NCBI RefSeq assembly: GCF_042684485.1
Contig: NZ_JBHULM010000011.1
Coordinates: forward strand, 496,001-560,000
Direction: 5' to 3'
Source of the DNA: Oceanihabitans gracilariae
GTDB taxonomy: Bacteria; Bacteroidota; Bacteroidia; Flavobacteriales; Flavobacteriaceae
Length of the DNA stretch: 64,000 nucleotides
Numbering within the stretch: position 1 is the first letter of the stretch; each line of letters opens with the position of its first letter. Shown here piece after piece: positions 1 through 8,546 of the stretch. The notes under the pieces are model-generated. The model saw only the letters and a list, made by a program, of their open reading frames with translations. It was not told the DNA's origin and made no database searches. The translations under genes were made by a program, and so were the position numbers.

Positions 1-503
1 GGCTCATCTGCCAATAATACTTTAGGATCACTTGCTAATGCTCTTGCTATAGCTACACGCTGTTTTTGACCACCTGAAAGCTCGTTAGGTAAATGGTGAG
101 ACCATTCTGCCAAACCTACTTTTTCTAGATAATGCATGGCTTTATCTGCACGTTCTTTTCGTTTTACACCTTGATAATATAAAGGCAAGGCCACATTATC
201 TAATGCAGATTTATAATTGATTAAGTTAAAGGATTGAAAGATGAATCCTAAAAACTTATTTCTGTAGTTAGCTGCTATTTTTTCGTTTAGATTTTTAATA
301 GGTACATTATCTAATGTATAAGAACCTTCATCTGCTTCGTCTAACATACCTAGTATATTTAGCAAAGTAGATTTACCTGATCCTGAAGAACCCATTATAG
401 AAACTAATTCGCCTTCTTTCACATTAAAGTTAATTCCTTTTAACACGTGAAGGGAATTGCTTCCCATATGGTATGATTTATGTAAGTCTTTGATTTCTAT
501 CAT
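1..503 (-). CDS. ABC transporter ATP-binding protein (LolD/MacB type), partial
   Basis: The gene starts at an ATG (501-503) and runs off the left edge, so about the first 167 residues are present. The translation shows a Walker A motif GSSGSGKST at residues 38-46, a Q-loop (FQSFNL), the signature LSGGQ near residue 141 and a Walker B ending in LLADE at the edge. The family (LolD/MacB/FtsE-like) hydrolyses ATP on the cytoplasmic face to drive an inner-membrane partner, in lipoprotein release or macrolide/peptide export. The spacing between Walker A and the signature and the motif QRVAIARAL fit this class. The permease partner is not in the window, so the substrate cannot be inferred. A gap of about 125 bases without a clear promoter separates it from the next gene. 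Confidence 0.9.
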   Translation of the reverse strand, partial: MIEIKDLHKSYHMGSNSLHVLKGINFNVKEGELVSIMGSSGSGKSTLLNILGMLDEADEGSYTLDNVPIKNLNEKIAANYRNKFLGFIFQSFNLINYKSALDNVALPLYYQGVKRKERADKAMHYLEKVGLAEWSHHLPNELSGGQKQRVAIARALASDPKVLLADE

Positions 504-628
504 ATTGAAAAATTAGCAATTACAATATTACTTAAACATTGAAATAATTTATGCCAAAGAACTGTTAAGAAACATTAGCACTCTAGAAGTAAGACTCTTA
601 AAACGAAGAAATGTTACAGTAAAATAAA

Positions 629-850
629 TTATTCTGCTTTAGACTTTGAAAATCTTTTGTAGATAAAATAAGCAATTCCTGCTACCAATATGTATGGAAT
701 AGCCATAAGATACACAATACCATTATTAACGCCTTCTGCTGTAGATTGCCCATCTTCACTTTCAAGCACTGCTCTACACATGGCGCATTGCGCATTTGTT
801 TGTAAAAAGATAAACAAAGAGAAAATGAAAAAAAGAATTTTTTGTTTCAT
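629..850 (-). CDS. Small membrane protein with CxxC motif, oxidase-cluster associated
   Basis: This 73-residue protein has a signal peptide (residues 1-20, ending NAQ), then CAMC immediately after the predicted cleavage site, a short polar stretch, and one transmembrane segment (about residues 43-65) with a basic tail (KRFSKSK). It would sit in the inner membrane with its CxxC pair outside. It follows DUF420-like and SCO genes on the same strand in an oxidase assembly cluster. I infer a role in copper or redox handling for the cytochrome oxidase, but no function is proven by the sequence. I do not recognise a named family. Confidence 0.75.
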   Translation of the reverse strand: MKQKILFFIFSLFIFLQTNAQCAMCRAVLESEDGQSTAEGVNNGIVYLMAIPYILVAGIAYFIYKRFSKSKAE

Positions 851-892
851 ACTAGATGGTATTACAATATTAAACTATGCTTAGAATAACAT

Positions 893-1432
893 TTAATTTA
901 TATAATATGGTGAAATCATAAGATAAACAATAACACCTGTAACTGCAACATATAACCATAAAGGAAAGGTAATACGTGCTATTTTTTTATGTCTCTCAAA
1001 GTTTTTAGTTATTGCTCTTACATAGGTAATCAATACAAATGGTATGATTACAATAGAAAGTAAAATATGTGTAATAAGAATAAAATAATACACGTATTTA
1101 ATAACTCCTTCTCCGCCAAATTTGGTAGAATCACTTGTCATGTGGTACGCTACATAAAGAACTAAAAACACAGCGGAACACATTACAGCAGTAGTCATCA
1201 AGTTTTCATGAAGTACAATATTTTTTTTACGAATTGCAAAAAAAGCTATTACTAAAATAATTGCAGTAAAGCCGTTTATGGTAGCGTAAATTGGAGGTAA
1301 AAAAGATAGAGGTTCTACATTTGGTATTCTAACTCCAAATAAAATAGCTACAGCAATTGGCACAACAATAGATAAAGTAATTATCCATTTATTGTATTTT
1401 TGCTCTTCTTGTATGTTTTGATCTTTATTCAT
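893..1432 (-). CDS. DUF420-like membrane protein
   Basis: This 179-residue protein has about five transmembrane helices: residues 18-35, 45-65, 78-98, 115-140 and 150-172. Length and topology, with conserved histidines (YHMTS, LHENL, THILLS, FERHKKI), fit the DUF420 family, which is often encoded beside cytochrome oxidase and SCO genes in Bacteroidota and Bacillota. A part in oxidase assembly or heme/copper handling is inferred from family and context only. It lies between the small CxxC protein and SCO, all on the minus strand, probably in one transcript. Confidence 0.8.
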   Translation of the reverse strand: MNKDQNIQEEQKYNKWIITLSIVVPIAVAILFGVRIPNVEPLSFLPPIYATINGFTAIILVIAFFAIRKKNIVLHENLMTTAVMCSAVFLVLYVAYHMTSDSTKFGGEGVIKYVYYFILITHILLSIVIIPFVLITYVRAITKNFERHKKIARITFPLWLYVAVTGVIVYLMISPYYIN

Positions 1433-1508
1433 AATTTTTACCCTTCTATCTTAGTTATTACAAAGAAATACTATCCCCTTACTTAAATTAAGAAGGTGTA
1501 TTATAATA

Positions 1509-2258
1509 TTATTCGTTTAGTAATTTATTAATATCTTCTTTAAGCATGGTAATTTGCTGTTCTTGACCTTCATCATCTACTTGTTCTTCTTCAGAGATCA
1601 TTCCGTTATAATAAATAATAGGATTACCATTTTCTAGTCTAGAACGGATAAAACCGTTTTTATCTACTAAAGCAAAGTTTCCGGAGTGTTCAAAACCACC
1701 TTCTACTTCTGCTTCTTCTGCAGTGTATAAATTAAAACCTTTATTAGCTAATTCATAAATTACTTCTTGATCTCCTGTCATTAAATTCCAGTTTGGGTTT
1801 GTTATACCATATTTTTTAGCATAAGCTTTTAATACTTCTGAAGTATCATGCGCTGGATTTATAGTAAAAGAAGCTACACCAAAGTTTTTATTATCTGGAA
1901 ATGTATTTTGAATATCTACTAGGTTTCTACTCATTCTTGGGCAAATGGTAGGACAGGTAGTAAAGAAAAATTCGATAACATATACTTTACCTAGGTAATC
2001 TTTATTGGTAATAATTTTACCATCTTGATTTTTAAAACTAAAGTCTGGTACTTTTTTTGGTTCGCCATTAATTTCTAGAAATGCTAAGTCTGAAGTTCTA
2101 ATGGTTCTATCTTCATTAGAAACACTTACGCTTCTACTCTCTTCTCTGGTAATGTCTTTATTAGTAACTCTATCTACTATTTTAGGTATAAAAATAATAC
2201 CAAAAACCAATATAGTTAATGCTATACCAATGTATGAATAATTTGATTTTTTGCTCAT
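1509..2258 (-). CDS. SCO1/SenC family copper chaperone
   Basis: SCO proteins deliver copper to, or reduce, the CuA site of cytochrome c oxidase subunit II. The 249-residue product has an N-terminal membrane anchor (residues 8-26) and a thioredoxin-fold domain. The copper ligands expected in the family are visible: C102 and C106 in TTCPTICPRM, and H191 in GGFEHSG. The C-terminus carries an acidic/Gln-rich tail (EEEQVDDEGQEQQ). Context supports the role: oxidase subunits III and IV and CyoE are upstream on the same strand, although CuA-bearing subunit II lies about 25 kb away. Confidence 0.93.
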   Translation of the reverse strand: MSKKSNYSYIGIALTILVFGIIFIPKIVDRVTNKDITREESRSVSVSNEDRTIRTSDLAFLEINGEPKKVPDFSFKNQDGKIITNKDYLGKVYVIEFFFTTCPTICPRMSRNLVDIQNTFPDNKNFGVASFTINPAHDTSEVLKAYAKKYGITNPNWNLMTGDQEVIYELANKGFNLYTAEEAEVEGGFEHSGNFALVDKNGFIRSRLENGNPIIYYNGMISEEEQVDDEGQEQQITMLKEDINKLLNE

Positions 2259-2297
2259 GGTGTTATGCTTTGCTATTACAAAAGTTGAAACCTTAAA

Positions 2298-2321
2298 TTA
2301 AAAGACCATTAGATGGTTTTT
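2298..2321 (-). terminator. Candidate intrinsic terminator
   Basis: Read on the minus strand, this is a stem AAAACCAT/ATGGTCTTTT (one G-U pair) with a CTA loop, followed by T-rich sequence. It lies about 30 bases after the gene ending at 2350 and before the SCO start. Confidence 0.5.
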
Positions 2322-2349
2322 TAATAAACATTTTCTTTGTTTGCGTTTA

Positions 2350-3066
2350 TTACTCGGTTACGTTTTTTAAATCGTTTGCTCTTCTGGTTTCCGAATTGAA
2401 ATTCCCTTTACGTTTTTGTCTATATTCAGTAAAAAGGATTCTTAGGTCTTCGCTCATTTTATTTTTAAGCTCTGCTACTTCAATACAATCATAAGATTTT
2501 AATTGGTATGCAGGCTTATTTTTAGCTTTCTCATTATCTGCTCTATCATCTATTCTTCCTCTTAAATTTAATTCTTTATCAATAATAACCACATCATTAG
2601 TAGCAAGGTTTGCGTCTAAATCTTTAATAAGGTGAAGGCTGTTATATACTTTTTTAATTTCTTTATCTGAAGCAAAAACGTATTTCCAATACGCTAAGTA
2701 TTCGTATTTACTAAGTTCGCTTTTAAGTTGCTCAACTTCTGCTTTGGCGCTTTCAGGAACAATCATAACGATTTGAAACTTTTTAAAGCCTTTAAATTTA
2801 TCATACATCAACTCTTTTAAGTTAGACATAGCAATAAGTTTATCTATGGGCTTATTACCTAAAAACCCAAGAATAGTAATATGGTCTTTAAGTTGAATAG
2901 TATCTTTTTCTAAGGAGGAAAACGAAGTAATGTCTAAAACATTTTCTTCTAATATATCTAAGGCAATATAATTGTGTTTTGCAGGATATAAAAACAGTAA
3001 AAATAATACAGGAAGGAAGAATAAAATTCCAAGTATTACATTTCTTTTAATCAGCTTTTTGTTCAT
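2350..3066 (-). CDS. Membrane-anchored protein of unknown function, possibly thioredoxin-fold
   Basis: This 238-residue protein has one N-terminal transmembrane helix (residues 11-28) and a soluble domain outside. The segment KDHITILGFLGNKPIDKL, followed by long helices and IVMIVPES, resembles the layout of SCO/thioredoxin-like domains. There is a single cysteine (SYDCIE) and no CxxC, so it cannot be a normal thiol or copper chaperone. The C-terminus is basic (EYRQKRKGNFNSETRR). A terminator at 3081-3106 separates it from subunit IV, so it may begin a separate transcript with SCO. A supporting role in oxidase biogenesis is inferred from context only. Confidence 0.75.
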   Translation of the reverse strand: MNKKLIKRNVILGILFFLPVLFLLFLYPAKHNYIALDILEENVLDITSFSSLEKDTIQLKDHITILGFLGNKPIDKLIAMSNLKELMYDKFKGFKKFQIVMIVPESAKAEVEQLKSELSKYEYLAYWKYVFASDKEIKKVYNSLHLIKDLDANLATNDVVIIDKELNLRGRIDDRADNEKAKNKPAYQLKSYDCIEVAELKNKMSEDLRILFTEYRQKRKGNFNSETRRANDLKNVTE

Positions 3067-3080
3067 AGTACAAAAATAAA

Positions 3081-3106
3081 AAAAGGTGGTTTAATAACCA
3101 CCTTTT
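3081..3106 (-). terminator. Intrinsic terminator after cox subunit IV
   Basis: A perfect 11-bp inverted repeat AAAAGGTGGTT/AACCACCTTTT with a 4-base loop. On the minus strand it is followed by a run of T. It ends the cyoE-coxIII-coxIII-coxIV transcript. Confidence 0.85.
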
Positions 3107-3134
3107 ATATATAATTTAACTGAAAAATCTTGTA

Positions 3135-3515
3135 CTAAAAATCGGTTTTAATAAAACCTGAAGCGTAAACAGATTCAATATAACCACCTTCTTGTAAAAG
3201 AATAAATACAAGGTATAAAATTAAGAATACTGCAGTCCATACAACCATACGTCTTAAAGGTTTTACTTCATCACGCATGTGCATAAAATCCCAAGTAATA
3301 TAATATGCTTTAACTATGGTTAAAATAATGAATATCCAATTTAAGGCTTTCATACCTAAAACGTGTCCCATTAAAGCTTCTGGTTTAAAAATACCTAATA
3401 CAACTTCAATAATAGTTACAAAAGTTAAGAATGCTAATACACCCCAAATTTTAGCTGTATTGGATTTAAATTTCCATAACCCTCTAAATATCTCTAATTT
3501 ATGTTCGTGTGCCAT
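3135..3515 (-). CDS. Cytochrome c oxidase subunit IV-type protein
   Basis: This 126-residue protein has three predicted transmembrane helices (about residues 22-43, 55-76 and 88-110), matching the prokaryotic cytochrome c oxidase subunit IV (caa3/COX4-like) family in size and topology. The family stabilises the oxidase and has no redox centre. The start MAHEHKLEIF is 25 bases after the stop of the subunit III gene, so it is very likely the last gene of the oxidase transcript, which ends at the hairpin 3081-3106. Confidence 0.88.
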   Translation of the reverse strand: MAHEHKLEIFRGLWKFKSNTAKIWGVLAFLTFVTIIEVVLGIFKPEALMGHVLGMKALNWIFIILTIVKAYYITWDFMHMRDEVKPLRRMVVWTAVFLILYLVFILLQEGGYIESVYASGFIKTDF

Positions 3516-3540
3516 TTTTTTTAAATATATCTTTAATTAA

Positions 3541-4518
3541 TTAAACTAGGTAGAAGAAAGTAAATACAAATACCCAAACTAAATCTACAAAGTGCCAATA
3601 AAGTCCAACTTTCTCAACCATTTCGTAGCTTTTACGTCTTTCGTAAGTTCCTAAAATTACATTGAAAAATATGATAATATTTAAGACAACTCCTGAAAAT
3701 ACGTGAAAACCGTGAAAACCTGTTATAAAGAAGAAGAAGTCAGCAAATAAAGGCGAACCATATTCGTTTACATGAAGGTTAGCACCTTGCACATATAATC
3801 TTCCGTTATCTTTTAATTGTTTTATAGACTCTTCTCTAGACAATACTGTTTTCTTGCCATCTGCATCTAAAATTTGTGTTCTTACTAAAACATTTGGATG
3901 CGCTTCTAAACCTTTAGTAATTTCAGACATTGTAAATGCTGGTAATGCGCTTTCGTTTACAAACCATAAACCGTTTTTACTTTCGTGTTGCGTTCTTTCT
4001 CCAGCTTCTGCTTTAGCAAAATCTGCAACAGCTACTCTGTGTCCATCGGTATCTACAAACTGTAAAATATTACCACCTTTAGTTTGTACAGCACCAAATT
4101 CACCTTTAATAAAAGTATTCCATTCCCAAGCTTGAGAACCAACAAATATTAAACCACCAATTACTGTTAAAAACATGTAAATGGTTACTTTGGCTTTATT
4201 TAAATGGTGACCTGCATCTACAGCAAGTACCATGGTTACTGAAGACATAATAAGTACAAATGTCATGAAAGCAACATAATACATAGGTGCTTCTACACCA
4301 TGTAAGAAAGGAAAGTGCGTAAACACTTCATCTGCAATTGGCCAAGAGTCAATAAACTTAAATCTTGAAAAGCCATAGGCTGCTAAAAAAGCGGAAAAGG
4401 TTAATGCATCAGAAACGATGAAAAACCACATCATCATTTTTCCATAACTTGCTTTAAGAGGTTCATTTCCTCCTCCCCAAGTTTTACCTTCTGTTCCAGT
4501 AGCTACTGTAGTATTCAT
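3541..4518 (-). CDS. Cytochrome c oxidase subunit III with a large hydrophilic insertion
   Basis: This is a heme-copper oxidase subunit III protein of 325 residues. The core family signatures are present: the helix around KMMMWFFIVSDALTFSAF, the WEWNTF segment, FFITGFHGFHV near residues 263-273, and the C-terminal LYWHFVDLVWVFVF. Residues about 138-250 form a hydrophilic insertion between two helices that ordinary subunit III proteins (about 200-260 residues) lack. Subunit III has no metal and supports proton uptake and stability. It follows a second, shorter subunit III-type gene on the same strand. The insertion should face one side of the membrane and may contact cytochrome or ACIII; that is inference. 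Confidence 0.93.
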   Translation of the reverse strand: MNTTVATGTEGKTWGGGNEPLKASYGKMMMWFFIVSDALTFSAFLAAYGFSRFKFIDSWPIADEVFTHFPFLHGVEAPMYYVAFMTFVLIMSSVTMVLAVDAGHHLNKAKVTIYMFLTVIGGLIFVGSQAWEWNTFIKGEFGAVQTKGGNILQFVDTDGHRVAVADFAKAEAGERTQHESKNGLWFVNESALPAFTMSEITKGLEAHPNVLVRTQILDADGKKTVLSREESIKQLKDNGRLYVQGANLHVNEYGSPLFADFFFFITGFHGFHVFSGVVLNIIIFFNVILGTYERRKSYEMVEKVGLYWHFVDLVWVFVFTFFYLV

Positions 4519-4545
4519 ATAATTGGTTTAGTTATTAAAGTTGCA

Positions 4546-4553
4546 CAAAAATA
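4546..4553 (-). promoter_or_regulatory. Candidate flavobacterial -7 box upstream of coxIII
   Basis: TATTTTTG matches TAnnTTTG about 28 bases before the coxIII ATG at 4518. There is no TTG at the right upstream distance, so support is weak. Confidence 0.35.
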
Positions 4554-4655
4554 ATCATTTTATTTATCTAACGAAATATACAACAGTAAATTTTAAAGAC
4601 TATAAACAAGCTTTAATGTATATCTAAAAAATGACCTTTAAAAATGGGTTAAAAA

Positions 4656-5237
4656 TTATCTAACAAAATATAAAAACAAAAAGAGATATACCCATAGAAT
4701 ATCAATAAAATGCCAAAAAGTTGCAGCTAGCTCAAAGCCTAACATATTTGTAGGATTATACTTTTGTTTAAAATGATTATAAATTACCACCAACAAGCAA
4801 ATAAGACCTACAATAACATGTATAATATGCACCATTGCTATTAAATAGATGTAAGACATAGTAACATTACTAGCTGCACCAGTAAAATAATATCCTAAAT
4901 CTATGATTTGTTGAAAGCCTTGAAATTGGTTTACAATAAAAACAACACCTAGAACTAGAGTTGCTAATAACCAAATAGTAGTTTGTTGTCTATTATTATT
5001 TTTCAGAGCACGTTTTGCTAAAATAAAAGTAATACTACTTATTACAATTACTACAGTACTCATGATAAAAGCATTAGGTAGTACAAATTCTTTTAACCAA
5101 TCTGGCCTAGCACTACTTACTACAAAAGCACTGGTCCATCCTGCAAAAGACATTACTAGTGAAATTATACCAAACCAAAGCATCATCTTTTTTGCTCTGC
5201 CGTGTTTTTCTTTTAAAGTACCTTGAGTTAAATCCAT
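4656..5237 (-). CDS. Heme-copper oxidase subunit III (short form)
   Basis: This 193-residue protein has five transmembrane helices and the subunit III C-terminal signature FWHFIDILWVYLFLFLYFVR, plus YIYLIAMVHIIHVIVGL. Its length fits the short five-helix subunit III of caa3/bo3-type enzymes. It starts two bases after the cyoE stop, so it is co-transcribed and probably translationally coupled. Two different subunit III-type proteins in tandem are usual in Bacteroidota oxidase clusters. They are not halves of one gene, because each carries its own C-terminal HFxD signature. Confidence 0.9.
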   Translation of the reverse strand: MDLTQGTLKEKHGRAKKMMLWFGIISLVMSFAGWTSAFVVSSARPDWLKEFVLPNAFIMSTVVIVISSITFILAKRALKNNNRQQTTIWLLATLVLGVVFIVNQFQGFQQIIDLGYYFTGAASNVTMSYIYLIAMVHIIHVIVGLICLLVVIYNHFKQKYNPTNMLGFELAATFWHFIDILWVYLFLFLYFVR

Positions 5238-5239
5238 GA

Positions 5240-6133
5240 TTAACGTATAAATTTATCTAATACATATACTATTTGTAATAGTGTAATGTAAGAAACACTA
5301 GCAAGCATTAATGTTTTAGCTGCTTGTGTTGTTAATTTTTTATATAATTGAAAAGCAAAATATAACAGCCCTAAACCTAAAAGCCCTACAATAACTGCCG
5401 AAACAGGTGTTATATATAGTTTTCCTGTAAAACCAAATGCTGGAATTAGCGAAGCTAAAACCGTCCAAACCGTATATATAATGGTTTGTGTTGCTGTTCC
5501 TTTATCTTTTTTTCTGGTAGGCAACATAAAGAAACCTCCTTTTTTATAATCGTCATACAAAAACCAGCCAATTGCCCAAAAGTGTGGAAATTGCCAAAAA
5601 AACTGTATTGCAAATAAGGTTCCTGGTTCTATACCAAAATCATTAGTAGCTGCAACCCAACCTAACATAAAAGGTATTGCTCCTGGAATAGCACCTACAA
5701 AAACCGATAATGGTGTTTTTGTTTTTAAAGGTGTATACACACAAGCATATAAAAATATAGAAATAGCACCAAACATTGCTGTTTGCGGATTTATTATATA
5801 TAAAATAACAATACCTAGAATGGTAAAAATAGAAGCAATTGCAAAGGCTGTATTTACAGACATACGTCCTGCAGCAACAGGTCTGTTTTTAGTTCTATCC
5901 ATTAAAGCGTCTAGATCTTTTTCTATAATTTGGTTAAATGCATTAGATGCACCAACCATAAAATAACCTCCAAATGCTAAAAGTGCTAATGTTGTATAGT
6001 CTACTGTTTCTACTCCTAGTAAGTATCCAGCCATTGAAGAAAATACGACACTTATTGCCAAGCGCATTTTTGTAATTTCTTTAAAATCTGAAATTATAGA
6101 ATATTGTGTTGTAGATGTAGCTGTTGTACTCAA
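5240..6133 (-). CDS. cyoE: Protoheme IX farnesyltransferase (heme O synthase)
   Basis: CyoE/CtaB is an inner-membrane UbiA-family prenyltransferase that adds farnesyl to heme B to give heme O, needed for heme-copper oxidases. The motif NAFNQIIEKDLDALMDRTKNRP carries the first aspartate-rich site (DxxxD), the second loop is YDDYKKGGFFMLP, and about eight helices follow. I place the start at a TTG at 6133 (MSTTATSTTQ), giving 297 residues. The longer alternative TTG at 6160 overlaps a -7 promoter box at 6158-6165 and would lie upstream of the transcript. It leads the oxidase transcript with the subunit III genes. Confidence 0.92.
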   Translation of the reverse strand: MSTTATSTTQYSIISDFKEITKMRLAISVVFSSMAGYLLGVETVDYTTLALLAFGGYFMVGASNAFNQIIEKDLDALMDRTKNRPVAAGRMSVNTAFAIASIFTILGIVILYIINPQTAMFGAISIFLYACVYTPLKTKTPLSVFVGAIPGAIPFMLGWVAATNDFGIEPGTLFAIQFFWQFPHFWAIGWFLYDDYKKGGFFMLPTRKKDKGTATQTIIYTVWTVLASLIPAFGFTGKLYITPVSAVIVGLLGLGLLYFAFQLYKKLTTQAAKTLMLASVSYITLLQIVYVLDKFIR

Positions 6134-6157
6134 ATAAAACGCTTTATTTTGCGAGTG

Positions 6158-6165
6158 CAAAGATA
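6158..6165 (-). promoter_or_regulatory. Candidate -7 promoter box for cyoE-cox operon
   Basis: TATCTTTG matches the flavobacterial TAnnTTTG box. The expected transcript start near 6152 leaves a leader of about 19 bases to the TTG at 6133. No good -33 TTG was found. Confidence 0.45.
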
Positions 6166-6187
6166 CTTTATAAAACGATATTTAAAA

Positions 6188-6224
6188 AGAAAAAACCACA
6201 AGGTTTTTGTTTGTGGGGTTTTCT
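6188..6224 (-). terminator. Candidate terminator after the remB-like gene
   Basis: On the minus strand, AAAACCCCACAA and TTGTGGTTTT form a stem with a two-base bulge and a T-rich tail. It lies about 75 bases beyond the stop at 6300. Confidence 0.6.
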
Positions 6225-6299
6225 TTCACTTAAAGATATTTTTATTATACGCTTTTTTTAAATCTTTAAGATGCAGATTCTTGCTTACACTAGAATGTT

Positions 6300-8423
6300 T
6301 TACAAATCAAAATACCAGTTAAACAAGTCGGTTCTGATCCCAAAATTAAACCAAACAGTGTTATTACTAAAAGTAGTAGCCGTTTGCGCATCTGGATTAT
6401 AGTCTCTAAAAGTAATATCTGCAAATATTTTAAGGTTTGTAGCAGGATTTATCAAGTAACCCGCTTGTAAATTGGTATAAAAAGTATTGGTTTTGTTACC
6501 TTGACCTACGGTTACACCTGTATTAGTTGGTCTATCGTTATAGCTTAGGTAAATATTACTACCATAACTAATGCCATCATCAAAATCTAAACCTCGAGCA
6601 CCTAAAACCATTTTTGCATTGGCAAACCAACGTTTATAGTGGTAGCGACCAATAAGCACAAGCTCACTAAAGTTTGCTCCCCAAAGGTGCGCCATAGATT
6701 GGTTGTTGTGTCCGTAATTTAAAAAAGTACTGTTATGCGAATACGTATAAGGTCTTACTCTGTTATATTCTGCTTGCAGCATCAGGTTATCTACTTTAAA
6801 AGCGTTGTAATATTTTAGACCTAATTGATAACCAAACTTATTTTTCCAGCTTTTTTGCCCTCCTGTAATATCACTTAATGAAAACTCATCTAGCACAAAT
6901 TGACTGTATGCATTAATATTATCATTCACTTTATACTTTGCAGATAAACCCATTATAGCATTTCCTGCATCTTGTCCTGTTTCAAACTCTATAGCACGAT
7001 AAAAAATAATTGGGTTTAAGTAATTAATATCAAACCCTCTGTTTTGTGATTTAGCCCAAATAATAGATTCAAAAAAACCAATATTTAAACGTTTTGTAGC
7101 GTTCCAACTTAAAAAGTGCGTTGCCATGTACTTACTTAAATACGCGCCATCTTCATCCGTTCCTGCTGGTGTAACATCTTTTAACCACATCCAGGTATTG
7201 GTATATTTAATTTTCCAGAATTTAGTATTGATCTTTAAAAATGGGGAAGGACTAGCCACATCACTTACAAATAACGAACGATAACCATCACCAATAAAGT
7301 TTTTACCATGACCAAATTGTACGTTTAAGAAATTGCTTGGTGAATAGGATAAATACGCTTCGGCAACAGGATAATCATACCCATTATCCTTAAAACTTTT
7401 TGCTATACCACGACCAGGAATAATTGCTGCTTCGTCTGATGCTTTTATAGATTCTGCATATTGATTATAATATTGAGCAAAACGACCTTGACTTTCATAA
7501 ACCGAAGCATAAAAGCTAAACTTTTTTCCTAATCCTCCTTGAATATACAGACCTCTAGTGTTATTGTATGTAGAACTAAAATCTGCATCTGTATCTTTAC
7601 CTACTTCTAAATCAAAAATAGGATCTACAGTAAACCAATAATTTTCTGCTTGATAACGTACTAGATGCTCATTCCATAATTTTCTAGACAGTAAGGTTTC
7701 GTTTCCTTTTGTTAACTTTTCCTTTTCCGCTTCAAAATTGTAATATTTTGAAACATCTTCATATACAAAAGGCTTAGATGCTGTATGGCTATTAGTACCA
7801 ACTAAATTTATATTTCTATCAAATTTAGCATATGCGCTATGTGTAAAAGGTATATTTAACTGGCTTGTGTACTCTTTATTAGTATATGGAACCAGTTTTT
7901 TATTTACACTATCGTATTCTGTTTTTATAGCATCTTCAATAGATTGTTTTTCCTTTTCTTCTTTTTCTCCTATACTGTGTACACTTGTGGTTTGCGCATT
8001 TTTATTTGCAATTTGAGTAGCTTGATTTACAATAGGAATTTGAATAGAAAGAGAGTACTGCTTATAAGTAGGTTTACCATTATAGGTACCTGGTTTAATT
8101 TTTGGTATTGCATTAAAAACACGAGTTGCTTCCTCTTTTAGTTCTTTATACATAGCATCTACATAAATAAGGCGGAAAGCACCTTCTTTATCTACTTCAA
8201 AAAGAACATCTACTTTACCTATGTAATTATCTTCTGTAACAATTTCTGGTGTTTTGAAGGTATTGTAAATGTGATTTAACACATTAGTATCAAAACAATT
8301 TTGAAGGTTATTAATTTCTACAGATTCACATTTAGGAAAAACTGGTGGCTTTTCTATGTATGTTTCTTCTTGCGAAAACGAAAATATAGGAAGTAGAAGA
8401 AGTAAAAGAAAGAATCTCTTCAT
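6300..8423 (-). CDS. remB: RemB-like gliding-associated outer-membrane protein with N-terminal TonB-C domain
   Basis: This 707-residue protein has a signal peptide (residues 1-17, ending FSFSQ). Residues about 25-133 contain a TonB C-terminal-like domain (PPVFPKCESV ... KIKPGTYNGKP), followed by a linker and, from about residue 200, alternating aromatic beta-strands ending in WYFDL, as in outer-membrane barrels (Wzi/capsule-assembly-like). From memory of F. johnsoniae, remB lies close to sprA, and here sprA is four genes away in the same order, which supports the name. RemB is linked to gliding motility; its biochemical role is unknown. No transmembrane anchor precedes the TonB-C domain, so this is not an ordinary TonB. 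The name is inferred from context and architecture. Confidence 0.72.
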   Translation of the reverse strand: MKRFFLLLLLLPIFSFSQEETYIEKPPVFPKCESVEINNLQNCFDTNVLNHIYNTFKTPEIVTEDNYIGKVDVLFEVDKEGAFRLIYVDAMYKELKEEATRVFNAIPKIKPGTYNGKPTYKQYSLSIQIPIVNQATQIANKNAQTTSVHSIGEKEEKEKQSIEDAIKTEYDSVNKKLVPYTNKEYTSQLNIPFTHSAYAKFDRNINLVGTNSHTASKPFVYEDVSKYYNFEAEKEKLTKGNETLLSRKLWNEHLVRYQAENYWFTVDPIFDLEVGKDTDADFSSTYNNTRGLYIQGGLGKKFSFYASVYESQGRFAQYYNQYAESIKASDEAAIIPGRGIAKSFKDNGYDYPVAEAYLSYSPSNFLNVQFGHGKNFIGDGYRSLFVSDVASPSPFLKINTKFWKIKYTNTWMWLKDVTPAGTDEDGAYLSKYMATHFLSWNATKRLNIGFFESIIWAKSQNRGFDINYLNPIIFYRAIEFETGQDAGNAIMGLSAKYKVNDNINAYSQFVLDEFSLSDITGGQKSWKNKFGYQLGLKYYNAFKVDNLMLQAEYNRVRPYTYSHNSTFLNYGHNNQSMAHLWGANFSELVLIGRYHYKRWFANAKMVLGARGLDFDDGISYGSNIYLSYNDRPTNTGVTVGQGNKTNTFYTNLQAGYLINPATNLKIFADITFRDYNPDAQTATTFSNNTVWFNFGIRTDLFNWYFDL

Positions 8424-8483
8424 ATTAAATTTGCTGTTTATTATAAAGTTGAAAGATACTATTTTTTTACAATTTTAAAGATT

Positions 8484-8517
8484 AAAAAAAATCGTTAACA
8501 ATTACTTATTAACGACT
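8484..8517 (-). terminator. Intrinsic terminator after first TonB gene
   Basis: Minus-strand stem AGTCGTTAA/TTAACGATT (one G-U) with a loop of about 10 bases and a run of T. It lies about 30 bases beyond the stop at 8547 and separates tonB from the remB-like gene. Confidence 0.75.
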
Positions 8518-8546
8518 TTCTTTAAAAACAAGGATATAGTACTCCT

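Noticed and set aside
3541..5237. The two subunit III genes as one broken gene
   Set aside because: Each has a complete C-terminal signature and its own start; they are distinct family members.
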